Shown here one piece after another: positions 1 to 8,084 of a stretch of DNA of 64,000 nucleotides. The stretch is taken from the NCBI GenBank assembly GCA_947489685.1, contig CANLEM010000001.1, positions 620,001 through 684,000 of the forward strand, written 5' to 3'. Source of the stretch: an uncultured Aquimarina sp. (GTDB taxonomy: Bacteria; Bacteroidota; Bacteroidia; Flavobacteriales; Flavobacteriaceae). The notes beneath the pieces were generated by a model. That model searched no databases, was not told where the DNA came from, and was given only the letters and a program-made list of their open reading frames with translations. The position numbers were made by a program, and so were the translations under genes. How positions within the stretch are numbered: the first letter of the stretch is position 1; the number at the start of each line of letters is the position of its first letter.

Positions 1-1235
1 AATTCTTTTATAAGTTTTGTTCCATAAGGAGTGTCTACATATTTGCTATTCGCTACCCGAGAAACTGTGCTTACGTCCATATCAATCTCATCTGCAATGT
101 CTTTTAAGATCATTGGTTTAAGATTACGTTCGTCACCACTTAAGAAATAACTATTTTGATAGTGCATTATTGCACTCATGGTAATAAAAAGTGTCTGTTG
201 TCTTTGTTTAACTGCTTCAATAAACCATTTTGCCGCATCTAATTTCTGCTTAATAAACATTACCGCTTCTTTCTGCGATTTGGATTTTTCTTTACTTGCT
301 TTATAGCCTTGGAGCATATTATTATACTCTCGAGAAACATGTAATTCTGGTGCATTCCGGCCATTAAGTGTTAGCTCAAGTTCGCCATCTACAATTCTTA
401 TGGTAAAGTCAGGAACAACATGCTCTATCATTCGATTGTTACCAGCATAGGCACCACCTGGTTTAGGGTTTAAGTGCTCTATTTCTTCGATAGCTTCTTT
501 AAGTTGTTCTTCGGTAACATCAAACTTTACTAATAATTTGTCGTAATGTTTTTTACTAAAATGGTCGAAAGCTTTTTTAAGTATTTCGGATGCGAGTTTT
601 ATAGGGATAGTGGTTTCTTTTCTATCCAACTGAATCCATAGGCATTCTTGCAAGTTACGAGCTCCTACACCAGCCGGATCTAATTGATGTACTATCTTAA
701 GGATGTTTTCTATTTTCTCTTCACTTGTATATACATTTTGAGTAAATGCAAGGTCATCCAAAATATCAGATAATAATCTTCTGATGTACCCGCTTTCATC
801 TACACTACCTACCAAAAACTCCGCTATTTGTCGCTCTTCTTCATCTAGACGATAAGTGTTTAATTGATTGATAAGATGTTGATGAAATGAGGTGCCTGAT
901 GCATATGGCACACTTTTTTCTTCATCATCAGAGCTATAGTTGTTTGAACTTAATCTATAACTTGGTATTTCGTCATCACTTAAGTATTCATCAACATTGA
1001 TATCTGTCTCGATTTTTTCATTACCATAGTCATCATCACTAGCGTTTTCGTTGCTGAAGCTATCTTCAAATTCATCAGCTTTTTCCTTACCGCTATCCAA
1101 AGCAGGATTTTCTTCCATCTCTTGCTTTAGTCGTTGTTCAAAAGCTTGCGTAGGAAGTTGTATCAACTTCATTAACTGAATCTGTTGAGGAGATAGTTTT
1201 TGGGAAAGTTTAAAATTTAGTTGTTGCTTTAGCAT
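1..1235 (-). CDS. rpoN: RNA polymerase sigma-54 factor (3' end cut by window edge)
   Basis: Sigma-54 directs core RNA polymerase to -24/-12 promoters opened by AAA+ enhancer-binding proteins. About 411 residues are visible. The N-terminus has the Gln/Leu-rich activator-contact region I (MLKQQLNFKLSQKLSPQQIQ). A very acidic linker follows (about residues 50-115), then the core-binding and helix-turn-helix regions. The last visible residues (DMDVSTVSRVANSKYVDTP) are the typical segment shortly before the RpoN box, so the box and the stop lie outside the window. The ATG at 1235 is the first in-frame start and matches the family N-terminus. Identity is very likely. I recall rpoN directly following asnS in many flavobacteria; here asnS lies about 24.6 kb away on the same strand. 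Confidence 0.95.
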   Translation of the reverse strand, partial: MLKQQLNFKLSQKLSPQQIQLMKLIQLPTQAFEQRLKQEMEENPALDSGKEKADEFEDSFSNENASDDDYGNEKIETDINVDEYLSDDEIPSYRLSSNNYSSDDEEKSVPYASGTSFHQHLINQLNTYRLDEEERQIAEFLVGSVDESGYIRRLLSDILDDLAFTQNVYTSEEKIENILKIVHQLDPAGVGARNLQECLWIQLDRKETTIPIKLASEILKKAFDHFSKKHYDKLLVKFDVTEEQLKEAIEEIEHLNPKPGGAYAGNNRMIEHVVPDFTIRIVDGELELTLNGRNAPELHVSREYNNMLQGYKASKEKSKSQKEAVMFIKQKLDAAKWFIEAVKQRQQTLFITMSAIMHYQNSYFLSGDERNLKPMILKDIADEIDMDVSTVSRVANSKYVDTPYGTKLIKE

Positions 1236-1333
1236 AAAAAATATCAATGTTCTTCTACTCACAAAAATAAACAAAAAACACTGTTTTTATGAAAGTATTG
1301 GATGGTTAGTTTATTTAAAAATGCAGTAAAATC

Positions 1334-1355
1334 ATAACAATATGCTAATTGTTAT
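1334..1355. repeat. 8-bp inverted repeat upstream of rpoN
   Basis: ATAACAAT at 1334-1341 and ATTGTTAT at 1348-1355 form a perfect inverted repeat with a 6-nt spacer, in the gap between the response regulator stop and the rpoN start. There is no U-tract on the minus strand, so it is more like an operator or weak structure than a terminator. Nothing else was seen in the 220-base gap. Confidence 0.3.
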
Positions 1356-1455
1356 AATTTTCTTTACTGGATTCAATCAATAAACGAGCCAAAGGTGATT
1401 TTAATATGCGAAAAAAGTTTTTTTATGACTAGTCTAAAATGAAAAAACAAGAATG

Positions 1456-2094
1456 TTAAGGAACAAATATTTTGTTTTTGATAGCATAGATCACCAAACC
1501 TGTTCTGTTTTTAAGATTTAATTTCTCAAAAATAGAATCTCTGTATCCCTCAATAGTTTTAGGGCTTAAAAACATGTCACTCGCAATCTCTTTATAGGTT
1601 TTTTCTGTGCAGGCATGTTTTATAAACTCTAACTCTCGATCTTTTAGGGCTACTGCCTTATCTTCTTTAGGATTTAAAGAGCCTAATAATAAATTTGTTA
1701 CATCTTTGGTGTGATAAAATCCAGTTTCCTGAACTTGAATAAGCGCGTTTTCGAGAATGCTTTTTTCTGTGTCCTTAAGCAGATAACCTTTGGCCCCAGC
1801 TCTTAACATTTTAAGAATAGTGTTTTCATCCTCTTCAACAGATAGTGCAAGTACTTTAACCTGCGGATACTCATCTTTGAGTGCTGCTGTAGTTTCAATG
1901 CCATTCATTATAGGCATATTGATATCCATCAGTACGATATCAGGAATGTTTTTTGGATCTTTAAAACGGGTAAGTAGTTCTTTACCATTTTTGCAGATGT
2001 ATAGTATTTTAAATTTGTCGAATCCATTCACAAGACCCATTAACGCTTGCGATAGCAGGATATGATCTTCTACGATTACTACTGAATATTTCAT
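1456..2094 (-). CDS. NarL/LuxR-family response regulator
   Basis: A 212-residue two-component response regulator. The receiver domain (about 1-120) has the acidic pocket (VVIVEDH, D10), the phospho-acceptor D57 in VLMDINMP, the switch Ser85 and the conserved Lys107 in GAKGYLLKD. The C-terminal LuxR-type HTH (about 148-212) has the usual TYKEIASDMFLSPKTIEGYR core. Phosphorylation should come from the HisKA_3-type kinase encoded 45 bp upstream, and the output would be DNA binding. The operon order is 7-TM protein, kinase, regulator, all on the minus strand. Target genes cannot be read from the sequence. The family is certain and the pathway is unknown. Confidence 0.93.
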   Translation of the reverse strand: MKYSVVIVEDHILLSQALMGLVNGFDKFKILYICKNGKELLTRFKDPKNIPDIVLMDINMPIMNGIETTAALKDEYPQVKVLALSVEEDENTILKMLRAGAKGYLLKDTEKSILENALIQVQETGFYHTKDVTNLLLGSLNPKEDKAVALKDRELEFIKHACTEKTYKEIASDMFLSPKTIEGYRDSIFEKLNLKNRTGLVIYAIKNKIFVP

Positions 2095-2139
2095 GATGCT
2101 CCCTTTCTTTCTATTTGTGTGTGTTTACTGTTTGCATAA

Positions 2140-2934
2140 TTAGTCAATTTCATTGTCTAATACAGTTAAACTTTTCTTATTATAATAATAGGTTAAAGTG
2201 ATAGATGTTCCTACACCTTCTTCAGAATCTAATGTTACAATCGCATCGATCAATTTACCCCTATTTTGTATATTACACAGACCTATACCTTGTTTGGTGT
2301 TGGTGTCTTTAATGTCAAAACCTACTCCATTATCTTTGGCATAGATTGTTAATTTGTCTTTTTCATAATCTACATTAACGTCAAGATTAGAGGCTTTAGA
2401 GTGTTTTATGGTGTTTGTAAAAAACTCTTGTAATATTCTAAAGATTATGATTTCTACTTTATCATCAAGTATTTCGTGTTCTTCATTACTGGTTATAGTT
2501 GCTTTTATAAATTGTAAGCGATTAAATCGCTCTATTTCGAGGGTAATAGCTTCAGTAAGACTTAGACTTTTTATCGCATCGGGATTAATAAGCTTGGATA
2601 AAGATCTAAGTTCTGTTAAGCTTTTTGTTATGGTATCTGTTACTTCTTGTAACTTGTTGGAGTCATCTTGTGCAACACTAACCTGTATTTTGGCTAATGT
2701 AAGTAACTGACCAATATTATCATGCAGCTCCCAACTAATATTACGCAGGGTTTCCTCCCGAATTTCAATTTGAGTCTCTGCAATCGCAGTTTCAAACTTT
2801 TTCTCGGCTTCTTTTTGTTGTAACAATAAGCTGTTTTTCCTTTTTTGAAAAATAATAAAAAGAAAAATCATTATAGTAATGATTACTATTAGTACAATAC
2901 TTGCTATTAATATAGCTGTTTCCTGTTGCTCCAT
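2140..2934 (-). CDS. Sensor histidine kinase, HisKA_3/NarX-DegS type
   Basis: A 264-residue membrane kinase. One N-terminal TM helix (about 7-29) leads into a short coiled coil. The HisKA_3 dimerisation helix carries the phospho-acceptor His71 (ISWELHDNIGQLL). The HATPase_c domain has N-box residues (ILQEFFTNTIKHSK), a G1 box (DNGVGFD) and a G2 box (GIGLCNIQNRG). An upstream in-frame start at 3015 exists, but it would add residues that read through the previous gene. The ATG at 2934 gives a clean TM start and is preferred. It overlaps the end of the upstream 7-TM gene by 28 bp, which suggests translational coupling. There is no extracytoplasmic sensor domain, so sensing probably depends on the coupled membrane protein. 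Confidence 0.9.
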   Translation of the reverse strand: MEQQETAILIASIVLIVIITIMIFLFIIFQKRKNSLLLQQKEAEKKFETAIAETQIEIREETLRNISWELHDNIGQLLTLAKIQVSVAQDDSNKLQEVTDTITKSLTELRSLSKLINPDAIKSLSLTEAITLEIERFNRLQFIKATITSNEEHEILDDKVEIIIFRILQEFFTNTIKHSKASNLDVNVDYEKDKLTIYAKDNGVGFDIKDTNTKQGIGLCNIQNRGKLIDAIVTLDSEEGVGTSITLTYYYNKKSLTVLDNEID

Positions 2935-3569
2935 ATAAAGCCTATAATAAAACAGATGTTCATAGTAATAGTTAAGAAAACACCTAATAAAAATGATACT
3001 GTCACATCGGTCCAATCAGTATAGTAATTTCTGAGTATTCTAAAAGGTATATTACCAATATGATACAATACCAAGCCAATGCTAATCCAAAACAACAAGT
3101 TTTTCTTTACGTTTAAAACTTTCTCAGAATTCAGGATTTCAAAGAAATACAAAAAAATAGTTATTACCAAAAAGCCAGAAGCGGCTATATAGGGTAATAT
3201 TTGGAGTTCATAAATATAGTTCTGATAAAAACCATTTACTATTAAAAATACTGAATAGGATATTACAAATGTTACAACTACATTTTTGTTTCTCTTACTA
3301 TTCAAATAATTTCTGTATAGAATAAATAAATAGACAAAACTGATGATGTAATATATATTATAAAGCAAATCGCCCCATTCGATTTTTAGATATCTTTTTA
3401 AGTATATTCCAACTACAATTTCATTAATTGCAGTATACCATAAATAAAAAACAAAGTATTTTAATTTAGTGCCTTTATATTTTTTATAATACAAAGTACC
3501 AATAATGGCAGTTATTAACTCTATTAATATCGCTGCATACAATATAATTAATAAATGTTCTCTTTTCAC
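2907..3569 (-). CDS. Seven-TM membrane protein coupled to the histidine kinase
   Basis: A 220-residue, very hydrophobic protein with about seven predicted TM helices (roughly 7-27, 37-56, 67-87, 97-116, 123-146, 157-177, 190-213) and short loops. I do not recognise a named family. Its 3' end overlaps the kinase start by 28 bp, and the kinase itself has only one TM helix and no sensor domain. An inferred role is therefore the sensory or signal-transducing partner of the kinase. No catalytic motif is visible. The alternative is an unrelated transporter-like protein that merely shares the operon. Confidence 0.75.
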   Translation of the reverse strand: MKREHLLIILYAAILIELITAIIGTLYYKKYKGTKLKYFVFYLWYTAINEIVVGIYLKRYLKIEWGDLLYNIYYIISFVYLFILYRNYLNSKRNKNVVVTFVISYSVFLIVNGFYQNYIYELQILPYIAASGFLVITIFLYFFEILNSEKVLNVKKNLLFWISIGLVLYHIGNIPFRILRNYYTDWTDVTVSFLLGVFLTITMNICFIIGFIWSNRKQLY

Positions 3570-3596
3570 TGCTTAGCTTTCGTTATATAAATAAAA

Positions 3597-4292
3597 TCAC
3601 GGATAGCTTCCTAAATCATTGGCAATTGTGCTTTGATGTTCTTGTGTGGTCGTTAAGAATGAAAAGAAACTTGCCGTATTTACTTTTGGATGCACTTTCT
3701 CGTTTAATGCTCCTAAGCCACCGCTACCTAGTTCGTCTAGGATGTCTTCAAGAAATACCACTTCAGGCCTTCCGTCGTTATTTCGGTCAAAAAAGGTATA
3801 CCCTCTGTGCACATCACCACCGCCCAATAATGTTGTAGGTGCTATAAAAACTGTATTTCTTCTTGGGTCGGGTATTGGTTTTCCATCTTCAAAAGTAGGG
3901 GCGTCAGGATAATTGCCCAGATATAAACGATACCCGGTAATAGCAATAGAGTCTGGAGTTATTTTTTTAATATACTCTATATATTGACTCAAGAACGTAT
4001 CGCTTAGATGAAACGATCTGGATGGTACAAAATTTGGATCAGGTTTTCTATTAGTAGGACATAAACTATCTAATGTGCCATCTCTTTTTCCTTCAAAAGT
4101 TTTAATAACACAGGAACGGTTTACCGAATATGTTCTGTACAATTGAACTGCATCTTTAAAAGAAATAATTTCTTCTGGTTGTTCTGCATCTGTAGGGATA
4201 CCGGGACCAGGTTCTCTAGTACAATAGTAAGTTATCAGAGCTGCTATAATAGCAACAATAGGATATCCAATAAGGTTAGTCTTGTTTCTCAT
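3597..4292 (-). CDS. Membrane-anchored protein of unknown function with an EF-hand-like loop
   Basis: 231 residues from the ATG at 4292. A longer in-frame extension to 4364 is possible, but it would put 24 unlikely residues ahead of a good signal anchor. A single N-terminal TM helix (about 6-23) is followed by a Pro-rich hinge and a soluble domain. Around residues 169-177 there is a DRNNDGRPE loop resembling EF-hand or dockerin calcium loops (D-x-N-x-D-G). Three Cys are present in the exported part. I recognise no family. It is likely periplasmic and anchored to the inner membrane. The 3' end lies 27 bp upstream of the 7-TM gene start, so it may belong to the same transcript. Confidence 0.7.
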   Translation of the reverse strand: MRNKTNLIGYPIVAIIAALITYYCTREPGPGIPTDAEQPEEIISFKDAVQLYRTYSVNRSCVIKTFEGKRDGTLDSLCPTNRKPDPNFVPSRSFHLSDTFLSQYIEYIKKITPDSIAITGYRLYLGNYPDAPTFEDGKPIPDPRRNTVFIAPTTLLGGGDVHRGYTFFDRNNDGRPEVVFLEDILDELGSGGLGALNEKVHPKVNTASFFSFLTTTQEHQSTIANDLGSYP

Positions 4293-4357
4293 TTTTAAGG
4301 TTGTTAAGATATTTGTGATTTCTAAAAATACTACTATTCTATAATTATAAAAAGATA

Positions 4358-4383
4358 ATGCCAATTTTTGTTAAAATTGGCAT
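4358..4383 (-). repeat. 11-bp stem-loop upstream of the EF-hand-like gene
   Basis: ATGCCAATTTT (4358-4368) and its perfect complement (4373-4383) surround a TGTT loop. On the minus strand it is followed by TATCTTTTT, so it could terminate a minus-strand transcript, or act as an operator for the gene starting at 4292. Confidence 0.4.
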
Positions 4384-4453
4384 AAGATAAATCATTGAGA
4401 ATGAAGTGTTATCTGGGGTTTTGAGAGGTTTTTTAATGAGGTGTTGTCAGTAA

Positions 4454-4477
4454 AAATAGGGGTATTTACCCCTATTT
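4454..4477. repeat. 24-bp near-perfect palindrome
   Basis: AAATAGGGGTA, TT, TACCCCTATTT: 11-bp arms with only 2 nt between them. It is flanked by T/A runs on both strands, so it could act as a bidirectional terminator or a protein-binding palindrome. No convincing gene ends beside it. Confidence 0.45.
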
Positions 4478-4902
4478 AAAAAAGTGCTTTAACTCTTTGG
4501 GGTTTGTTTATGGGTATCCATACACTTTGTTATGTGTAACGAAAAAACCAGATGTAGTTTTCATAAACGAGTTAAGAAAACCTTTTCGTAAGCCATTACT
4601 TACCAAAATAACTACTATAATTTTCGGGCAATTACTGCTATAATTTTCGTGGTTGAAAAAGATATTCGCAGTAGTCATTATGTGAATATATGAACCTGAC
4701 AATTCCTATTCTTATCGTTTATTTTTTGATTAAAATGTGCGATTTCCGAAAACGTTTTTTGTAAAAAAAAAGTTAAATAAGCTTGTGCGGTTTTCCTCAT
4801 TTTATTCTCAGGCATACATTGAAGACTACATTAGAATAACCACTAAACTTTTCGAAAAGAAATTAAAACCAAAAACCAACAACCATTCTAAAAGAAATTA
4901 TT

Positions 4903-5715
4903 ATGAGAAAAATTTATTTAGTTGTAGTCACAATGCTTGTGCTGTGCTCTTGCAGTACAGATAAAGATGTATTGGACATTGAAAACGAATCTATCGAATT
5001 AGCAGCAAAAAGTAGTTCTGATAATGTAAAATTGTTAAGGGCCTGGACTTCTAATAGTAGTAGTCCGGTAAGACGAAGATATGTAAGACGTTTTGCAGTT
5101 AAGGTGAAGAATATTGCATTTCAAAAAGAAGTGGCAATTCATCATTTAACCAATGATGGAGTTTGGGTTGATATTCCATTAGTATTTCAACAAAGTATTG
5201 CTAATGATGAAGAAGTATGGATAGGAGAAGTAACTCCTGAAACTGAAAGTTATGCTGATCAATTTGTTGTAAAATACAAAGTAAATGGTCAAACGTATTG
5301 GGATAATAATAATGGAGCCAATTATAGCATGCTGGTAAATATGGGGGCGTATTTGGCACCCAATATAGAGTTGTCTGTTGATACCTTTTATACAAGATTT
5401 TATGGAAATAATTTTAATATTAATGTAGATGCCAGAAGAAATTACGGAGCTCCGGGGACTATTGAAGTAGTATATACCACAGATGGGTGGGTTACTACAA
5501 AAAGAGCGGCATTAAGCTATCAAAGATATTTTAGAGTAGGGTATGCTCACTACATCCAAAGTCCTAACCAATTTGATATCGACAAATGGGAAACCTCTGT
5601 ATCGGTGGATTCAAATATCGATACTATCGAATATGCTGTGGTCTATACTGTAAATGATCAAGAGTATTGGGACAATAACCACGGAAAAAATTATACCATA
5701 ACTAAACAAAATTAA
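4903..5715 (+). CDS. Lipoprotein with two CBM21-like carbohydrate-binding domains (copy 1)
   Basis: A 270-residue exported lipoprotein. The signal peptide ends in a lipobox (VLCSC, lipidated Cys17). Two repeats follow, about 42-145 and 155-268. Each has the beta-sandwich pattern of CBM21 (starch/glycogen-binding, as in glycogen-targeting phosphatase subunits): a V-x-V-x-N strand, a TDGxW motif and the hallmark WDNNNG-x-NY near the end (here WDNNNGANY and WDNNHGKNY). There is no catalytic domain. The inferred role is capture of an alpha-glucan or similar glycan at the outer membrane. It is followed 30 bp later by a paralogue with the same architecture. The fold call is motif-based and the ligand is unproven. 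Confidence 0.82.
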   Translation: MRKIYLVVVTMLVLCSCSTDKDVLDIENESIELAAKSSSDNVKLLRAWTSNSSSPVRRRYVRRFAVKVKNIAFQKEVAIHHLTNDGVWVDIPLVFQQSIANDEEVWIGEVTPETESYADQFVVKYKVNGQTYWDNNNGANYSMLVNMGAYLAPNIELSVDTFYTRFYGNNFNINVDARRNYGAPGTIEVVYTTDGWVTTKRAALSYQRYFRVGYAHYIQSPNQFDIDKWETSVSVDSNIDTIEYAVVYTVNDQEYWDNNHGKNYTITKQN

Positions 5716-5745
5716 TTAACAACTAACATCTTAAAAACCTAAACA

Positions 5746-6588
5746 ATGAAAAAGTACGTATTTTTTTTAATGAGCCTTATTATCCTCTCTTGTACCACAG
5801 AAGATGATACGGTATCAAATGTTAAAAGTAGTGATCAAATATCACTTAAAACCACTAATGAAGTGAGTTTAGTTAAGGCTTGGACGGCCTATGGAAACTA
5901 TAGAGGATATACCTCATACTCCAGAAAATTTACGGTTAGAGTAGCTAATTTAAATGTAGATAAAACCGTTAGTATTTTTCATGAAAAAATTGATGGCAGT
6001 TGGGAAGAAATACCATTAGCTTATCAATTTAATATTGATGATCAAAATGAAATTTGGACTGGAGAGTCTACTAATGAAGGATTTGGGGTATCTCAGATCT
6101 ATGGTAATGAATTCGTAGTGAAATATGAAGTTAATGGCGACACCTATTGGGATAATAATAACGGAGAGAATTATACAATGTCAAGACAAGAGGGATACTT
6201 TTTTGCGCAACCAGATCTTAATGTAAGTGTAGATGCTGATTTTTCGAGTATTTTTTATGTGCCTTCTTATGATCAAAATTCTATAAATGTTACTGTAGAT
6301 GTAAGAAACCTTGCTCCAGAGAAAGAGGTGGGTGTTGTGTATACAACCGATGGGTGGCAAACTCAGGATTACTTTTCGTTAACCTATCGAGCTTTTTGGA
6401 ACAACGGGCCTTTATTTTTGGTACAAAGTCCAAATAATTTTGGAGTAGAGCGTTGGACCGGTAATGTACAAGTTGATAAAGCCGCAAATACAGTAGAGTT
6501 TGCAGTGGTCTACAAAGTAAACGGACAAGAATACTGGGATAATAATTATGGTAAGAATTATACAGTTGCCAAAAGATTTTATAATTAG
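5746..6588 (+). CDS. Lipoprotein with two CBM21-like carbohydrate-binding domains (copy 2)
   Basis: 280 residues, a tandem paralogue of the preceding gene. The signal peptide has lipobox IILSC (Cys16). Two CBM21-like modules follow, ending in WDNNNGENY (first) and WDNNYGKNY (second), with a TDGW motif in the second. The spacing of 30 bp to copy 1 and the shared strong terminator at 6610 suggest a two-gene operon. The copies are clearly homologous but well diverged, so the duplication is not recent. No enzyme, TonB receptor or SusD homologue lies nearby, which argues against an ordinary polysaccharide utilisation locus. Confidence 0.82.
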   Translation: MKKYVFFLMSLIILSCTTEDDTVSNVKSSDQISLKTTNEVSLVKAWTAYGNYRGYTSYSRKFTVRVANLNVDKTVSIFHEKIDGSWEEIPLAYQFNIDDQNEIWTGESTNEGFGVSQIYGNEFVVKYEVNGDTYWDNNNGENYTMSRQEGYFFAQPDLNVSVDADFSSIFYVPSYDQNSINVTVDVRNLAPEKEVGVVYTTDGWQTQDYFSLTYRAFWNNGPLFLVQSPNNFGVERWTGNVQVDKAANTVEFAVVYKVNGQEYWDNNYGKNYTVAKRFYN

Positions 6589-6609
6589 TTAAAAGGGTAG
6601 TTTAACTAT

Positions 6610-6648
6610 AATATCCGCTCTGATTTTACGACTAGAGCGGATATTTTT
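6610..6648. terminator. Bidirectional intrinsic terminator
   Basis: A perfect 12-bp stem (AATATCCGCTCT at 6610-6621 with its complement at 6634-6645) is followed by T residues. It lies between the convergent CBM21-lipoprotein operon and the GNAT gene. Confidence 0.88.
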
Positions 6649-7123
6649 ATAATACCAATTCCATTTTAATATTACTACGTTTATAAAGCGGATCTTTCTC
6701 CATAGGTATTTCTTTAAAACCATATTTGCTATAGATATAAATAGCATTTTCAAGAATTCTATTAGAATACAAAATAAGTTTGCTCCAACCTTGGTTTGTT
6801 GAAAAATCGATACAAAATTGCATCAATTGTTGACCAATTTTTTGCCCTTGAAATTTTGGAGAAACGGCCATTTTCCCTAATTCATAAATACCATCTTCTC
6901 GTTTTATTAAAGAAAATGTGCCCGCTATTGCATTTCCTGCCTTGGCAAAGAAAATATAACCCCCTTTGTTGATAATAGTTTCTTCACATTGTTCTAATAG
7001 TTCAACATCTAGGGGTTCTACCACAAAAAACTTTTCTAACCATTCTACATTAAGGCTAGCAAAATCTTTGGCGTATTTTGGATCGAATGGGATTATCGTT
7101 ACGTGATCTAAGGTTTTAGTCAT
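6647..7123 (-). CDS. GNAT-family N-acetyltransferase
   Basis: 158 residues. It is a typical single-domain GNAT. The acetyl-CoA binding motif A is visible around residues 81-103 (LGKMAVSPKFQGQKIGQQLM, the Q-x-x-G-x-G pyrophosphate loop in variant form). Motif B follows, with LILYSNRILENAIYIYSKYGF. The substrate cannot be deduced. Its ATG overlaps the stop of the upstream marR-like gene (ATGA, 4 bp), indicating translational coupling. MarR-GNAT pairs and fusions are common, so the regulator probably controls this enzyme. Confidence 0.9.
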   Translation of the reverse strand: MTKTLDHVTIIPFDPKYAKDFASLNVEWLEKFFVVEPLDVELLEQCEETIINKGGYIFFAKAGNAIAGTFSLIKREDGIYELGKMAVSPKFQGQKIGQQLMQFCIDFSTNQGWSKLILYSNRILENAIYIYSKYGFKEIPMEKDPLYKRSNIKMELVL

Positions 7124-7596
7124 AATTTTTCTAGTATCCTGTTACTTAATGATTTTTCTTTAAATTGATGTTCTATATGTGTAAGATGTCGGGTTAAACC
7201 TGTTGAATTTCCTTCGGTTAACCATTTTACCTGCTCATCTATTACGTGCCATATAGGGATCATACGTTTGTGTAATTCTTTTCCTTGTCGAGTAAGTTTA
7301 AAGAGTTTCTTTCGTTTATCTGTCTTATCGATTTTGTTGGCAACTAGTTTTTTATCGGTTAGTTTTTTAAGGGATTGTGTGATAGCAGGTTGTGTAAACT
7401 GCAATCCTTCCTGGATCATGGTTGTAGTGGCAACCTCATGATCTATAATGAATTTAAAAACAGGAAAAAGATAGGGGTCAAAATCAATATTACAGGCGTT
7501 GTAAATGAGTTGAGTTTCTCTCATGAGATATTCGCTTAATCTTTTTAATCGAGACCCCAAGCCGAGCTCACCATATATCTGTAATGTATCTTGCAT
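7120..7596 (-). CDS. MarR-family transcriptional regulator
   Basis: 158 residues with a winged-helix MarR domain. The recognition helix region (TTTMIQEGLQFTQPAITQSL) is followed by the wing (NKIDKTDKRKKLFKLTRQGK), both at the usual positions (about 55-105). It probably acts as an autorepressor responding to a small molecule. It is co-transcribed with the downstream GNAT gene through a 4-bp overlap. An imperfect palindrome spanning its own start codon (7594-7619) is a likely operator. The effector is unknown. Confidence 0.92.
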   Translation of the reverse strand: MQDTLQIYGELGLGSRLKRLSEYLMRETQLIYNACNIDFDPYLFPVFKFIIDHEVATTTMIQEGLQFTQPAITQSLKKLTDKKLVANKIDKTDKRKKLFKLTRQGKELHKRMIPIWHVIDEQVKWLTEGNSTGLTRHLTHIEHQFKEKSLSNRILEKL

Positions 7597-7619
7597 AAGT
7601 ATTTATATAAGTGCTTATG
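7594..7619. promoter_or_regulatory. Putative MarR operator over the marR start
   Basis: A 26-bp imperfect palindrome with CATAAG and CTTATG ends, centred on TTTATATAAG, covers the ATG of the marR-like gene (7596). Its size and place fit MarR autoregulation. Inferred from symmetry only. Confidence 0.5.
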
Positions 7620-8084
7620 TAAAAATATAAAATATCTGGAAGATTTCAAAATATTTATATACAAGTGATGATACTTTTTAAAAATTAAAGAGAAGAGATC
7701 ATGTTATTTGAGTAGTACGTGCCATAGTAGAGAAAAATGTTTTGATCCAAACTTGTGAATTAATCTCTAAGTCTTACCATTTTTTGGTAGTCGCCAAGCT
7801 GTACACACTTACTTGCATTTTTTTAACACAATTATAACAAAATTAAAATCTTGAGTTTCAAAAAATGAAACTCTCAGGACGTACTATTGAATAATGAATT
7901 TTTTTTAAGAAAATCATGAAAACAAGTAACATTCTTATCATTCATGACAAATACATATGTACTAAACTCTTTAAAACCAAAATTCTATGATCAAAAACAT
8001 CTAAATCAAATATGAACAAAAAGGAATTCATTTCCTTTTATGAATCCATCAATATTTTAAATAATTTATCAAACACAGATCATT
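7597..8084. other. 488-bp divergent intergenic region
   Basis: It separates marR (minus) from the large lipoprotein gene (plus). It contains two hairpins: GAGTTTCA/TGAAACTC at 7853-7873 and AAAAGGAA/TTCCTTTT at 8019-8039. It also has two very short frames, 24 codons from 7915 and 29 codons from 8012; the latter overlaps the start of the gene at 8085. They might be leader peptides, but no coding evidence beyond a start and stop is visible. Confidence 0.4.

Larger units (their letters stand above)
4293..4902. other. 610-bp intergenic region with hairpins and short repeats
   Basis: This is the gap between divergent genes. It holds a perfect 11-bp hairpin at 4358-4383 (TGCCAATTTT arms, 4-nt loop) and a near-continuous palindrome at 4454-4477 (11-bp arms around AAATAGGGGTA). 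It also has a direct repeat, ACTRCTATAATTTTCG, at 4611-4626 and 4634-4649. A 64-codon minus-strand frame at 4508-4702 has no protein-like character and I do not call it. Promoters of both flanking genes must lie here, but no good TAnnTTTG match was seen. Confidence 0.5.

Noticed and set aside
4508-4702. 64-codon minus-strand frame in the 4.3-4.9 kb gap
   Set aside because: Odd composition, overlaps repeats, no neighbours in operon and no recognisable domain; likely random.
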